14,670 nt of DNA from JBFFXF01 sp041569895 (GCA_041569895.1 JBFFXF010000183.1:1-14670); one strand, 5' to 3'; numbered from the stretch's first letter, positions 1 to 9,806 are shown. The notes: generated from the letters alone by a model not told the origin. Translations and numbers: made by a program.

Positions 1-807
1 CAGCGTGCGAACATCCCGCGCCGTCGCCCGCCCACGCTCGTTGACGATGAAGTTCGCATGTCGTGGCGACACGACGGCGGAGCCGACGCGACGGCCCTTG
101 AGTCCGGCGCGGTCGATGAGCCAGCCGGCCGAGTGGCCGGTCGGATTCCTGAAGACGCAGCCGGCGTTGTGGCTCCCGAGCGGCTGCGTCGAGGACTTCC
201 AGCGCAGGAACTCGACCGCCTCGCGACGCAGGCGCTCGGTGTCGCCGGGCAGGAGCTCGAGCTCGGCCGCCACGACGATGAGCCCGTGGAGATCGGCGCG
301 CCGATACTCCCACCGCACCTCGCGACCGGGCAGCGTGATCAACCCACCGGTGTCGGGGTCGATCGCCGTGATCGAGCGCACGAACTCGCCGAACTCCCGG
401 CCCGAGCCGCCCGCGTTCATCGCCACCGCTCCCCCCACCGTGCCGGGGATGCCGCGGAAGCGCTCGAGCCCGGCGAGTCCGCACTCGATGGCGATGCGGA
501 TCAGCGATTCGATGCGCAGGCCCGCTTCGGCGCGAACGCGCCTGCCGTCGATCGAGTAGGCTCGCAGCTTCTCCGTGTGAATCACGGGTCGAGAGAAGGC
601 GCCGTCGGGGAAGATCGTGTTGCAGCCGCCGCCGAGGATGAACGGCTCCGTGCCCTCACGACGGCACGCCGCGACCATCTGACGAATCGCCTCGACGCTG
701 GTCGGTGCGGCGAATCGGGTGGCGACGCCGCCGACGCCCATCGAGGTCCGGCCGCCGAGGTCGATGCCTCCATGAAATCGGTGACGTCGAATCATCCTGG
801 ACCTCAT
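1..807 (-). CDS. murB: UDP-N-acetylenolpyruvoylglucosamine reductase MurB, 3' end cut by window edge
   Basis: MurB is the cytoplasmic FAD enzyme that reduces UDP-GlcNAc-enolpyruvate to UDP-MurNAc with NADPH. From ATG at 807 the frame stays open for 269 codons to base 1, so the C-terminus, including the usual catalytic Glu, lies outside the window. Visible family signatures are an FAD-binding LGGGCN (58-63), IPGTVGGAVAMNAG (120-133), YR at 178-179 (the active-site Tyr-Arg pair), NAGCVFRNP (214-222), SAGWLIDRAGLKG (226-238) and HANFIVN (250-256). The late motifs suggest a type II MurB. Cys217 occupies the position that is a proton-donating Ser in well-studied MurBs, and Cys62 replaces the usual Ser of GGGSN. 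The start codon overlaps the murC stop as ATGA, so translation is probably coupled. A second in-frame ATG lies at 795. Identification is firm; the exact start is less so. Confidence 0.95.
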   Translation of the reverse strand, partial: MRSRMIRRHRFHGGIDLGGRTSMGVGGVATRFAAPTSVEAIRQMVAACRREGTEPFILGGGCNTIFPDGAFSRPVIHTEKLRAYSIDGRRVRAEAGLRIESLIRIAIECGLAGLERFRGIPGTVGGAVAMNAGGSGREFGEFVRSITAIDPDTGGLITLPGREVRWEYRRADLHGLIVVAAELELLPGDTERLRREAVEFLRWKSSTQPLGSHNAGCVFRNPTGHSAGWLIDRAGLKGRRVGSAVVSPRHANFIVNERGRATARDVRTL

Positions 808-2246
808 GTCCGCTCCACCGGCGGATCCCGGAGGGCCTTCGCGAGACGGTTCGCCAGGTACGTGATGTCGCCGGCCCCGAGGCAGAGGAACACGTCGCGC
901 GGCAACGCTGTCCGGCACGCGACGTCGACCACCGCCTCGAAGCTCCGCGAGTAACTCGCGTTGCCCCGGTTCTCCACCACCGCGCGCACGAGCGCCGGGG
1001 CATCGATCTTGCGGCGATCCTCGTCGGTGTCCCTGGCGGAGAACACGTCGGTGACGATCACCTCGTCGGCGTCGGCGAGCACCTCCGCGAAGCCGTCGAG
1101 GAAACGATAGGTGCGTGAGTACTGATGCGGCTGGAAGACGACTCGCAGCCTGCGGCCGGGATAGGTCTCGCGGGCGGCGCGGATCACCATGTCGATCTCG
1201 GTCGGGTGATGCGCGTAGTCGTCGATGACGGCCACCGGCTCGCGGAGGAGGATCTCGAAGCGACGCTTGACGCCGGTGAACGCCTCGAGACCCGCGCAGA
1301 CCGCCTCCGGGCTGTAGCCGAGGCGGGTCATCAGCGCCACGACCGCGAGCGCGTTCTTGACGTTGTGGACGCCAGGCACCTTGAGCTGCAGCGGGACCCG
1401 CGCGTCGACCGACACCGCCTCGAAACAGACGCCGCCGCCCGACGGCCTGATTCTCTCCGCCCACCAGTCGCCGCCGCCGGGTCGCATGCTGAAGGTGTCG
1501 ACGGGCGCCGGTGAGAAGTCGGCGAGGAAGGCCGAGTTCCGGTCGTCCGCGTTGATCACCAGCCGACCGTGCGGATCGACGTGTCCGATGAACGTCGTGA
1601 AGGCTTCCTGGATCTCACCGAGCGAGCCGAAGTAATCGAGGTGGTCCTCCTCGATGTTGGTGACGATCGAGTACGCCGGGAAGAGGTTGAGAAAGCTGCG
1701 GTCGAACTCGCAGGCCTCGGCGACGAAGTAGGGGCCGGTGCCCCAGCTCGAGCTGCCGCCGATCGACGGGTACTCGCCTCCGACGATGAAGCCGGGGTCC
1801 GCGCCGCACTCGACGAGCGACTGCGCGACCATCGCCGTCGTCGTCGTCTTCCCGTGCGTGCCCGCCACCGCGATGCCGGCGCGGTCGCGCATCAGCGTGC
1901 CGAGGAACTCGGCGTACTTCATGACGGGAATCCCGAGCCGGCGCGCGCGACGCACCTCGGGGTTGTCGGGGGTGATGGCGGCCGAGATCAGCACCATGCT
2001 GGTGCCGTCGCCGACGTTGTCCTCACGGTGACCGATGCGGCAGTCGACGCCGAGCGCGCCGAGTGACTCGAGCGCGGGGCTGGTGAACGCCTCGGAGCCG
2101 CTGACCGAGTAGCCACGCTCGACGAGCAAGCCCGCCAGACCGCGAAGGCCCGTACCGGCGACGCCGACGAGATGGGCTCGCTTCGTACCGGCGCTCCGTT
2201 CCCCTCCGGGGAGACTCGATTCCGCCCTGACCAAGACTCTCTCCAC
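804..2246 (-). CDS. murC: UDP-N-acetylmuramate--L-alanine ligase MurC
   Basis: MurC is the ATP-dependent cytoplasmic ligase that adds L-Ala to UDP-MurNAc, the first amino acid of the stem peptide. The 480-residue product shows the Mur ligase plan: a nucleotide-sugar site GVAGTGLRGLA (28-38), ATP P-loop GTHGKTTTT (129-137), TNIEEDHLDYF (196-206), HNVKNALA (294-301), DDYAHHPTE (342-350) and FQPHQYSRT (371-379). HNVKNALA and DDYAHHPTE with FQPHQYSRT are typical of MurC rather than MurD, MurE or MurF. The GTG at 2246 leaves about 24 residues before the first motif. A TTG at 2234 is an alternative start, and neither has a strong Shine-Dalgarno. A 123-base gap separates it from the upstream LysM gene; the gap holds a 12-bp palindrome (2292-2303) and a TTGCCA with no good partner -10. 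Its stop overlaps the murB start. Confidence 0.97.
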   Translation of the reverse strand: MERVLVRAESSLPGGERSAGTKRAHLVGVAGTGLRGLAGLLVERGYSVSGSEAFTSPALESLGALGVDCRIGHREDNVGDGTSMVLISAAITPDNPEVRRARRLGIPVMKYAEFLGTLMRDRAGIAVAGTHGKTTTTAMVAQSLVECGADPGFIVGGEYPSIGGSSSWGTGPYFVAEACEFDRSFLNLFPAYSIVTNIEEDHLDYFGSLGEIQEAFTTFIGHVDPHGRLVINADDRNSAFLADFSPAPVDTFSMRPGGGDWWAERIRPSGGGVCFEAVSVDARVPLQLKVPGVHNVKNALAVVALMTRLGYSPEAVCAGLEAFTGVKRRFEILLREPVAVIDDYAHHPTEIDMVIRAARETYPGRRLRVVFQPHQYSRTYRFLDGFAEVLADADEVIVTDVFSARDTDEDRRKIDAPALVRAVVENRGNASYSRSFEAVVDVACRTALPRDVFLCLGAGDITYLANRLAKALRDPPVERT

Positions 2247-2369
2247 TTCACTCTCGCGCCACCGATCCCGCCCGTGGGACCGGCGCGCCCGGGACCCGGG
2301 TCCGACCTATCTGCTACACCAACTCACCGACGCATGGCAACGGAAATCTGTCGGTCGCGACTGCCCTCC

Positions 2370-3140
2370 TCACGGGATCCTGATCTCCATGCCGACGCTG
2401 AGCCGGTGTGGATCGTCGAGGGTGTCGCTGTTCGCATCGTAAATCACCGCCCACTTTTCCGGATCCCGGTAGTAACGCCGGGCGAGAATCGCCAGCGAGT
2501 CGCCGCGCGCCACCGTGTGGACCTTCGGCCCGGACCGCGCCGGCGGGCGCCGGGGGGTCGCCGGCTTCCCGGGGGACGCCTTCCGCAGGGACGGCGGGAT
2601 GCGGAGGCGCATACCCGCGTGCAGCGTATCGTCCTTGGTGAGCCCGTTGAACTCCAGGAGCTCGCCGCAGAGCGTGCCGCTGCCGAGGAGCTTCCGCGCG
2701 ATCTTCCAGGCGCTCTCCCCCTCCTCGACAACGTGCTCCAGCACCGCGCCGGGCGGAGCGGCCTCATCGACGCCCTCGACGCGCCGGCGGCTGAAATCGC
2801 CATCACCCGAGGACAGGTCGGTGGCGAGCACCGGCCGCGGCCGCGGCGGGGGCACCGTGCCCCCAGCGCGACGCTCCGGACTGCGGCGAGGTCGGGCCTC
2901 CGGGGCCGGCGCGCGGCGCTCGGGACGCGACCGCACCGGCTCCGGCTCCTTCCAGATCACCACGACGCGATTGGCGGGCGAGGCCTCCGGCGGCGGCGCG
3001 TTCCGTCGCGCCTCGCGGATCGTCGCCGGGTCGTGGAGACTGGTGACGATGGTCGCGATATCGGTCTCCCTGAGCTGGTAGACCCAGAAGCCGAGGTAGA
3101 GGAGCAGGGTCAGCAGGAAGATCTTGAAACCTCGCGTCAT
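2370..3140 (-). CDS. Membrane-anchored protein with two LysM domains
   Basis: The 256-residue product has a short basic N-terminus and one hydrophobic segment (about 5-21), consistent with a signal anchor or uncleaved signal. A Pro/Arg-rich linker follows (about 43-105), then two LysM domains, at about 134-182 and 206-256. Each LysM shows the usual pattern: a hydrophobic-Val-x-x-Gly-(E/D)-S opening, a central E/Y..N and a closing GM.(L/I)RIP. LysM domains bind GlcNAc-containing glycans, so the protein likely sits in the inner membrane with its C-terminus contacting peptidoglycan outside the cytoplasm. No catalytic domain is visible, so an enzymatic role is not supported. It starts with ATG overlapping the murG stop by four bases (ATGA), which argues for coupling to murG. 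A structural, recruiting or regulatory role in wall synthesis is inference. I know no standard gene name for this position. Confidence 0.88.
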   Translation of the reverse strand: MTRGFKIFLLTLLLYLGFWVYQLRETDIATIVTSLHDPATIREARRNAPPPEASPANRVVVIWKEPEPVRSRPERRAPAPEARPRRSPERRAGGTVPPPRPRPVLATDLSSGDGDFSRRRVEGVDEAAPPGAVLEHVVEEGESAWKIARKLLGSGTLCGELLEFNGLTKDDTLHAGMRLRIPPSLRKASPGKPATPRRPPARSGPKVHTVARGDSLAILARRYYRDPEKWAVIYDANSDTLDDPHRLSVGMEIRIP

Positions 3141-4303
3141 GCCTGCGTCTCCTTCCTTCTCGCGGCGGCCTCGACCGTGGCGCGCACGAGGCTCGCCACG
3201 CGCTCCGCGCCATCGAGACGGCCCGCCGAGCGCGCCGCCCGCTGCATCGCCTCGAGCCCGCAATCGTCGAAGAGGCAGTCGAGCACGCTCTCGAATGGCT
3301 CCACGTCGAATCGGCCCTCCTCGAGGACTCTCGCGGCCCCGCACCGGGCGAGCGCGTGCGCGTTCTTCAGCTGGTGCCGGTCGCCGTGGCCAGGGAAGGG
3401 CACCAGAATCGACGGCACGCCGATCGCTGCGAGCTCCGCCGTCGTCGAGCCGCCCGCCCGCGCGAGGACCAGGTCCGCTGCCGCCAGCGCGCGCGGCAGC
3501 TCCGGATCGAAGGCGGCGACGCGAGCCTCCCAGCCGCATCGTCGATACGCCGCCTCGACAGTCTCCTTATCGGCTGTTCCGCTGATGTGAATGCAGTAGA
3601 TTTTGTCGGAATACTGCCGGCACCGTTCGAGCGCGTCGGTGACGAAGCGGTTGATCGACCGCGCGCCCTGGCTGCCGCCCATGACGACGAGCACGCGACG
3701 GTCCCCGGCGCCGATCGAACGCCGCCGCTCGCCCGCATCGCGGCCCGAGCGCCACCGGCTCGCCTCGAGGACGTCACGGCGGAGCGGATTACCGGTCTCC
3801 GCGAGGCGCACCAGCGCGCGCCACGCTCCGAACCCCCCGACGCTCTCCCCGTCGGGCACGGCGATGCACTCGGCGAGCGGTCCGAGCAGGCGATTCACCT
3901 TGCCGGGCGTCGCGTTCTGCTCGAGGAGAATCACCGGCACGTGCGAGAGGCGGGCCGCGACGATTCCCGGAACCGACGCATAGCCCCCGAGTCCGACGAC
4001 CACGTCGACACCCGCGCTGGCAATGTGGCGCCGCAACGCCGACACCTCGCGCGCGAGCTGGCCGAGGAACCGCAGCCGGCCGAGGAGTCCGCGACCGGGC
4101 GGCGCGAGCTCCATGGCGACCGTCTCGACGTCCCGCCCGCAGAGCACGTCGTCCTCGACGCTCCGGCGGGTGCGGAAGAGCGTCACGCGGCACGGCGGAT
4201 CGCTGCGCTCGAGCGCCTCGCAGAGGGCGAGACCGGGGAAGAGGTGCCCGCCGGTTCCCCCGCCGCAGAGCGCAACCGAGATCGAGGGCTTCGAGCACAC
4301 CAC
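3137..4303 (-). CDS. murG: UDP-GlcNAc:lipid I N-acetylglucosaminyltransferase MurG
   Basis: MurG is the GT28, GT-B fold transferase at the inner face of the membrane that adds GlcNAc to lipid I to give lipid II. The 388-residue product carries the N-terminal glycine loop GGGTGGHLFPG (14-24), GGYASVPG (106-113), EQNATPGKVNR (128-138), GNPLR (171-175), the second glycine loop GGSQGARSIN (209-218), and the donor-binding stretch RAGGSTTAELAAIG (282-295) followed by HQLKNA (310-315). It is slightly longer than typical MurG (about 350-360), partly through an Arg-rich insertion around 183-203. The start is GTG at 4303, one base after the ftsW stop, preceded by a G-rich stretch; a second GTG follows immediately. 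Its stop overlaps the LysM gene start. Placement directly after ftsW is the normal dcw order. Confidence 0.97.
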   Translation of the reverse strand: MVCSKPSISVALCGGGTGGHLFPGLALCEALERSDPPCRVTLFRTRRSVEDDVLCGRDVETVAMELAPPGRGLLGRLRFLGQLAREVSALRRHIASAGVDVVVGLGGYASVPGIVAARLSHVPVILLEQNATPGKVNRLLGPLAECIAVPDGESVGGFGAWRALVRLAETGNPLRRDVLEASRWRSGRDAGERRRSIGAGDRRVLVVMGGSQGARSINRFVTDALERCRQYSDKIYCIHISGTADKETVEAAYRRCGWEARVAAFDPELPRALAAADLVLARAGGSTTAELAAIGVPSILVPFPGHGDRHQLKNAHALARCGAARVLEEGRFDVEPFESVLDCLFDDCGLEAMQRAARSAGRLDGAERVASLVRATVEAAARRKETQA

Positions 4304-4304
4304 G

Positions 4305-5477
4305 TCACGTCCCCCCGTCCTTGTCCCCGTCCGCGTCCCCGTCCGCGTCCCCGTCCGCGCGATCGACCGCCATCGACCGCCGGTCGATCGCCAGCAGGAG
4401 GCCGATCTGCGCGAACGTCATGCAGAGGCCAGAGCCGCCGAAGGTGACGAACGGCAGCGGGATCCCCTTGGTCGGCACGCTGGCCGTGACCACCGCGATG
4501 TTCGTGGCCGCCTGCATCGACAGCGCGATGGCGATCCCCGACGCCACCAGGAAACCGAAGTAGTCGCGCGCACGCCTGGCGATGATCACGGAGCACCACA
4601 GGAGCGCGACGAAGAGGACGAGCACGCACGCGGTGCCGACGAAGCCGAGCTCCTCGCCGATCACGGAGAAGATGAAATCGGTCTGCGGCTCGGGTAGATA
4701 CTTGAGCTTCTGTCGGCCCGCGCCGAACCCGAGGCCGAACCACCCGCCGCTTCCGAGTCCGAGCAGCGAGTGCCGCACCTGGTGGACCTCCATCGGGCGG
4801 AGGAAGCCGAGCAGGCGGTGGCTGACCATCTCCCAGCGGAGCGCGACGTAGATGGCGATCACCGGCGCGAACAGGAGCACGCTGGTCGCCAGATAGAGGC
4901 GCCGCATCCCCGAGAGGATGAGGAGGAACCCGGCGAGGCCGAGGATGAACATCGCCGTCCCGAAATCGGGCTCGACGAGCACGAGGCCGAAGATGACGGC
5001 GAGCGCGCCGATCACCGGAGCGAAGCCGCGCCAGAAGCGCTGCAGCCGCCCGAGGTCCTGGCTGAAGAACCCGGCGATGAGGATCATCACCGCGATCTTG
5101 GCGAGCTCCGACGGCTGGAACTGCAAGTTGCCCACGCGGATCCAGCGGCTCGACTGGTTGACGTTGACGCCGATCCCGGGAACGAAGACGAGCACGAGAA
5201 GCACCAGCGTCGCCCCGTAGATCCAGAGGTAGCGTCGCGCGAGGAACCTGTAGTCGATGTGATAGACGACGATGCCGGTGATCGCCGCCAGCGGGACCCA
5301 GAGCAGATGGCGGCGGAGGAAGTAGAACGCGTCGCCGTCGACTCCCTTCTGGTAGTAGCTGGCGCTGAAGACCATGACGGTCCCGAGCGCCGTCAGGAGG
5401 ATGACGATGACGAGGAGCAGTTGCCTCGGAAGACTGCTGTCCGCGAGGCGCCTCGAGATCGCTTCGACGATCCGCAT
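4305..5477 (-). CDS. ftsW: Peptidoglycan glycosyltransferase FtsW (SEDS family)
   Basis: FtsW is the polytopic SEDS glycosyltransferase that polymerises lipid II at the septum together with its class B PBP. The 390-residue product has about ten hydrophobic segments and the family signatures WIRVGNLQFQPSELAK (112-127), AGRQKLKYLPEPQTDFIFSVIGEELGF (in 253-279) with Asp267 at the catalytic Asp position, and GIPLPFVTFGGSGL (338-351). The ATG at 5477 leaves a normal 20-residue cytoplasmic N-terminus. A GTG at 5504 overlapping the mraY stop as GTGA is a serious alternative that adds nine residues; neither has a strong Shine-Dalgarno. The C-terminus ends in an unusual tail of Ala-Asp-Gly-Asp repeats encoded by a 12-bp tandem repeat. 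RodA is the main alternative, but the cluster context favours FtsW. murD, expected just upstream, is missing. Confidence 0.94.
   Translation of the reverse strand: MRIVEAISRRLADSSLPRQLLLVIVILLTALGTVMVFSASYYQKGVDGDAFYFLRRHLLWVPLAAITGIVVYHIDYRFLARRYLWIYGATLVLLVLVFVPGIGVNVNQSSRWIRVGNLQFQPSELAKIAVMILIAGFFSQDLGRLQRFWRGFAPVIGALAVIFGLVLVEPDFGTAMFILGLAGFLLILSGMRRLYLATSVLLFAPVIAIYVALRWEMVSHRLLGFLRPMEVHQVRHSLLGLGSGGWFGLGFGAGRQKLKYLPEPQTDFIFSVIGEELGFVGTACVLVLFVALLWCSVIIARRARDYFGFLVASGIAIALSMQAATNIAVVTASVPTKGIPLPFVTFGGSGLCMTFAQIGLLLAIDRRSMAVDRADGDADGDADGDKDGGT
4314..4358 (-). repeat. 12-bp tandem repeat encoding the acidic FtsW tail
   Basis: On the coding strand the unit GCGGACGGGGAC occurs three times exactly (4358-4323), followed by a partial degenerate copy. 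Being a multiple of three it keeps the ftsW frame, giving Ala-Asp-Gly-Asp repeats at residues 374-385 and then Lys-Asp-Gly-Gly-Thr. Copy number could change without breaking the gene. Confidence 0.9.
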
Positions 5478-5500
5478 GCCGCGACTGATGTCCCCGGATC

Positions 5501-6592
5501 TCACCAGAGCCCCAGCGTCACCACCGCGAAGAGCGCCAGGATGGCGCCGGCGGCCCAGAACCGTCTGGTCACCTCGGCCTCTCTCAGGCCCTTGAACTGG
5601 AAGTGGTGATGCAGCGGCGCGATCAGGAAGATGCGTTTCCCGCGCAGCTTGAATGACGCCACCTGCAGGATCACCGAGAGCGTCTCGACGACGAACACGC
5701 CGCCGGCGACGAGGAGAAAGAGCTCCTTCTTCGTCAGCACCGCGATCAGGCCGAGCGCGCCGCCGAGCGCAAGCGCGCCGGTGTCGCCCATGAAGATCCG
5801 GGCCGGGTGACGATTGAAGCGGAGGAAGCCGAGTCCGGCGCCGACCAGAGCCGACGCGAAGACGGAGATCTCGGCCCCCTCGGGCACGTGCGCCATCGCG
5901 AATCGCCCGGCGAGCGTCGCGTCGCCGCACAGGAGAGCGGCGATGGCGAGCGGAACGCCGGTGAGGATCGCGCAGCCGATCGCCAGCCCGTCGAGCCCGT
6001 CGGTCAGGTTGACGGCGTTCGACGCGCCGGCGGTGACCAGCGCGACGAAGGCGATCGAGAGCACGCCGAGCGGCACCGCCGTCTTGACGACGGGCAGCAC
6101 GAGGGCGCTGCCGAGGGCGGCGTCCACGGTGAGGGGATCGAGGAAGAGCCAGAGTCCCACGCAGAGCCCGAGCGCCACCTGCGACGCGAGCTTGAGGCGC
6201 GCCGGCACGCCGCCGGATCGCCGGCCGGAGAGCTTCAGCTGGTCATCGACGAAGCCGAGCGCCGCGAGCGCCACCGTCACGCCGAGGAGCATCCAGACCG
6301 CGCGACTGCCGGGCGACGCCCAGCAGAGTGTCGACATCACGATGCCCACGAGGAAGATCACGCCGCCCATGGTCGGCGTGCTCGACTTCGCCCGGTGGAG
6401 CTCGTCGAGTTGTGCGGAGTCACCGCGCACGGTGCGCTCGAGCGCCCGGCGGCGCTGCTGGAAGCGCACGAAGCGCTCGCCGAAGACGATCGCGACGGCG
6501 AGCGCGGTCAACGCCGCGAGCACGTCCCGGACGACGACCATTGCCAGCGAGTCGGCGTCGATTCCCGAGAGCTCAAAGAGGAAGTGCAGCAC
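5501..6592 (-). CDS. mraY: Phospho-N-acetylmuramoyl-pentapeptide transferase MraY
   Basis: MraY is the integral membrane enzyme that transfers phospho-MurNAc-pentapeptide to undecaprenyl phosphate, forming lipid I. The 363-residue product has about ten hydrophobic helices and the active-site motifs KSSTPTMGG (69-77), the aspartate pair FVDDQLKL (114-121, Asp116 and Asp117), NAVNLTDGLDGLA (192-204), HPARIFMGDTG (262-272, Asp270) and APLHHHF (325-331). Length and motif spacing match the family. The start is GTG at 6592, behind a good GAGGAGGG with six to seven bases of spacing; it lies inside the 3' end of murF with a 20-base overlap, so the two are probably translationally coupled. The gene ends TGG TGA and is followed directly by ftsW, with no murD between. 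Confidence 0.97.
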   Translation of the reverse strand: MLHFLFELSGIDADSLAMVVVRDVLAALTALAVAIVFGERFVRFQQRRRALERTVRGDSAQLDELHRAKSSTPTMGGVIFLVGIVMSTLCWASPGSRAVWMLLGVTVALAALGFVDDQLKLSGRRSGGVPARLKLASQVALGLCVGLWLFLDPLTVDAALGSALVLPVVKTAVPLGVLSIAFVALVTAGASNAVNLTDGLDGLAIGCAILTGVPLAIAALLCGDATLAGRFAMAHVPEGAEISVFASALVGAGLGFLRFNRHPARIFMGDTGALALGGALGLIAVLTKKELFLLVAGGVFVVETLSVILQVASFKLRGKRIFLIAPLHHHFQFKGLREAEVTRRFWAAGAILALFAVVTLGLW

Positions 6593-8126
6593 GCGCGGCC
6601 CTCCTCACCTCCGCCTCGTAGACGTCGAACGGCCCGTCGGCGGTCGCCAGGCCGCGGCGCAGGAGCTCGGCGATGCGATCGAGCCCGACGCCCCGCGACC
6701 CCTTCAGGAGAACGCCATCGCCCGGACGCAGCGTCTCGAGGAGCTCCTCGACGACCCTCGGCGCATCGCCGACATCGAGAGCCCGCGACGCCAGACCTCC
6801 AGCGGACGCGGCGGCGGACGCGGTGCGCGCCGCATCGCCGACCGTCCACATGCGATCGAAGAGTCCCAGTCGCGCGATCTGATCTCCGATCTCGGCGTGG
6901 ATGCGCTCGGTGCGGTCGCCGAGCTCGAGAAGGTCTCCGAGCACGAGGAACCAGCGCCCGCCGGGCGCCACGCCGAGCTCGGCGACGGTGTCGAGCGCCG
7001 CCCGGAGCGATCCCGGATTGGCGTTGTACGTGTCGTCGATGAGCGTCACGCCGCGCTCGCACGACAGGGCGAGCCGCAGCGGCGGCTGCGTCAGTCGCCG
7101 GACGCGTTCCTGGAGGGTCGGCCAGTCGAGCCCGGCCTCGCGACCCACCGCGATGGCGAACAACGCGTTCATCACGTTGTGGCGTCCCGGAACCGGGAGC
7201 TCGAACGCGCGGCCGTTGTCGAGCTCGAAGAGGTGACCCGGCCGCGGCGGCGCTCCCGGCTCGGCGACGGTGATCGCCGTGCACCGGGCGATCCGGTAGC
7301 CGGCGCCGCTTGTCCCCCCGGCGTGGCCGATCCGGATCAACGTTGCCCCGGCGTGTCTCGCCGCGCCGACGAGAGTCGCCTCCCCCTCGACCGGATCGGG
7401 AAGAAAAGCGAGCCCCCCGGGCGGAAGCGCGGTGAAGATCGCGGACTTCTCGCGCGCGACACCGTCGAGATCGCCGAGCCCCTCGAGGTGCGCCTCGCCG
7501 ATCGCCGAGACCACGGCCGTCTCCGGCGAGACCACCGCCGCGAGGCTCGCGATCTCGCCCGGCGCGTTGGTGCCGAGCTCGGCAACGACGAATCGAGTCG
7601 AGCGACGCGCATCGAGCAGCGTCAGCGCGACGCCGAGCCGGTTGTTGAAGCTCTTCCGCGCTCGGACCGTCTCGAAGTTCCCGGCGAGCACCTGTCCGAT
7701 GAACTCCTTCACCGTCGTCTTGCCGTAGCTGCCAGTCACCGCGATGACGCGCGCGCCGAGACGGCGGCGGTGCCACGTCGCGAGTCGCTCGAGCGCGGCG
7801 AGGGTGTCGTCGACCACGATGAGCCCGAATCCCGGCCGGGCCGGCTCCGCGGCGGCGCGCACACGCTCGACGACATCCTCGGCGCGTCCGGACGCGACCA
7901 CCGCCGCGGCGGCCACGCCCGCCGTCCCCGCGACGAAGTCGTTTCCGTCGTGACGCTCTCCGGTGATGGCCACGAAGAGATCGCCGGCGTCGAGGTCGCG
8001 GGAGTCGGTCGAGATCCTCCCCGACATCATCCTCTCCGCCGGAGGCGGCGTGCCGGCGCGATCGTCGATCGCGATCCAGCGCCCCCCGACGACGTCGGTG
8101 ATCTCACCAGTCGAGAGTGGCTCCAC
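6573..8126 (-). CDS. murF: UDP-MurNAc-tripeptide--D-alanyl-D-alanine ligase MurF
   Basis: MurF is the cytoplasmic ATP-dependent ligase that adds D-Ala-D-Ala to the tripeptide precursor and completes UDP-MurNAc-pentapeptide. With GTG at 8126 the product is 517 residues, somewhat longer than the usual 450-470. It shows the N-terminal substrate domain (STDSR, DLFVAI.GERHDG), P-loop GSYGKTTVK (about 132-140), SFNNRLGVALTLL shortly after, ELGTNAPGEI, GRHNVMNALFAIAVG, DDTYNANPGS, which is strongly MurF-like, and VLLKGSRG near the end. A Tyr replaces the common Asn or Ser in the P-loop; this is tolerated in the family. I chose GTG 8126 because AGGAAGGA lies seven bases upstream. A TTG at 8144 would place that Shine-Dalgarno inside the gene. 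An 18 to 36 base gap separates it from murE. Confidence 0.96.
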   Translation of the reverse strand: MEPLSTGEITDVVGGRWIAIDDRAGTPPPAERMMSGRISTDSRDLDAGDLFVAITGERHDGNDFVAGTAGVAAAAVVASGRAEDVVERVRAAAEPARPGFGLIVVDDTLAALERLATWHRRRLGARVIAVTGSYGKTTVKEFIGQVLAGNFETVRARKSFNNRLGVALTLLDARRSTRFVVAELGTNAPGEIASLAAVVSPETAVVSAIGEAHLEGLGDLDGVAREKSAIFTALPPGGLAFLPDPVEGEATLVGAARHAGATLIRIGHAGGTSGAGYRIARCTAITVAEPGAPPRPGHLFELDNGRAFELPVPGRHNVMNALFAIAVGREAGLDWPTLQERVRRLTQPPLRLALSCERGVTLIDDTYNANPGSLRAALDTVAELGVAPGGRWFLVLGDLLELGDRTERIHAEIGDQIARLGLFDRMWTVGDAARTASAAASAGGLASRALDVGDAPRVVEELLETLRPGDGVLLKGSRGVGLDRIAELLRRGLATADGPFDVYEAEVRRAARAALPL

Positions 8127-8162
8127 GCCGGGTCCTTCCTGCAACGATCTCGGTCGACTCGC

Positions 8163-9695
<1,533 letters not shown>

Positions 9696-9806
9696 GACCT
9701 CTCCACTCCTCTTCTCATCGCCGTCCGGAGACGGCCCGAGGACCGCCCGGCGGCGCGTCCAGCGCCGACATTCTAAACGAAGAGCCCGGCCGGGCGAGAG
9801 CGTTTC

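Noticed and set aside
9771..9776. TAGAAT on the minus strand before murE as a -10 box
   Set aside because: There is no acceptable -35 sequence 16-18 bases upstream, and the surrounding region is a GC palindrome.
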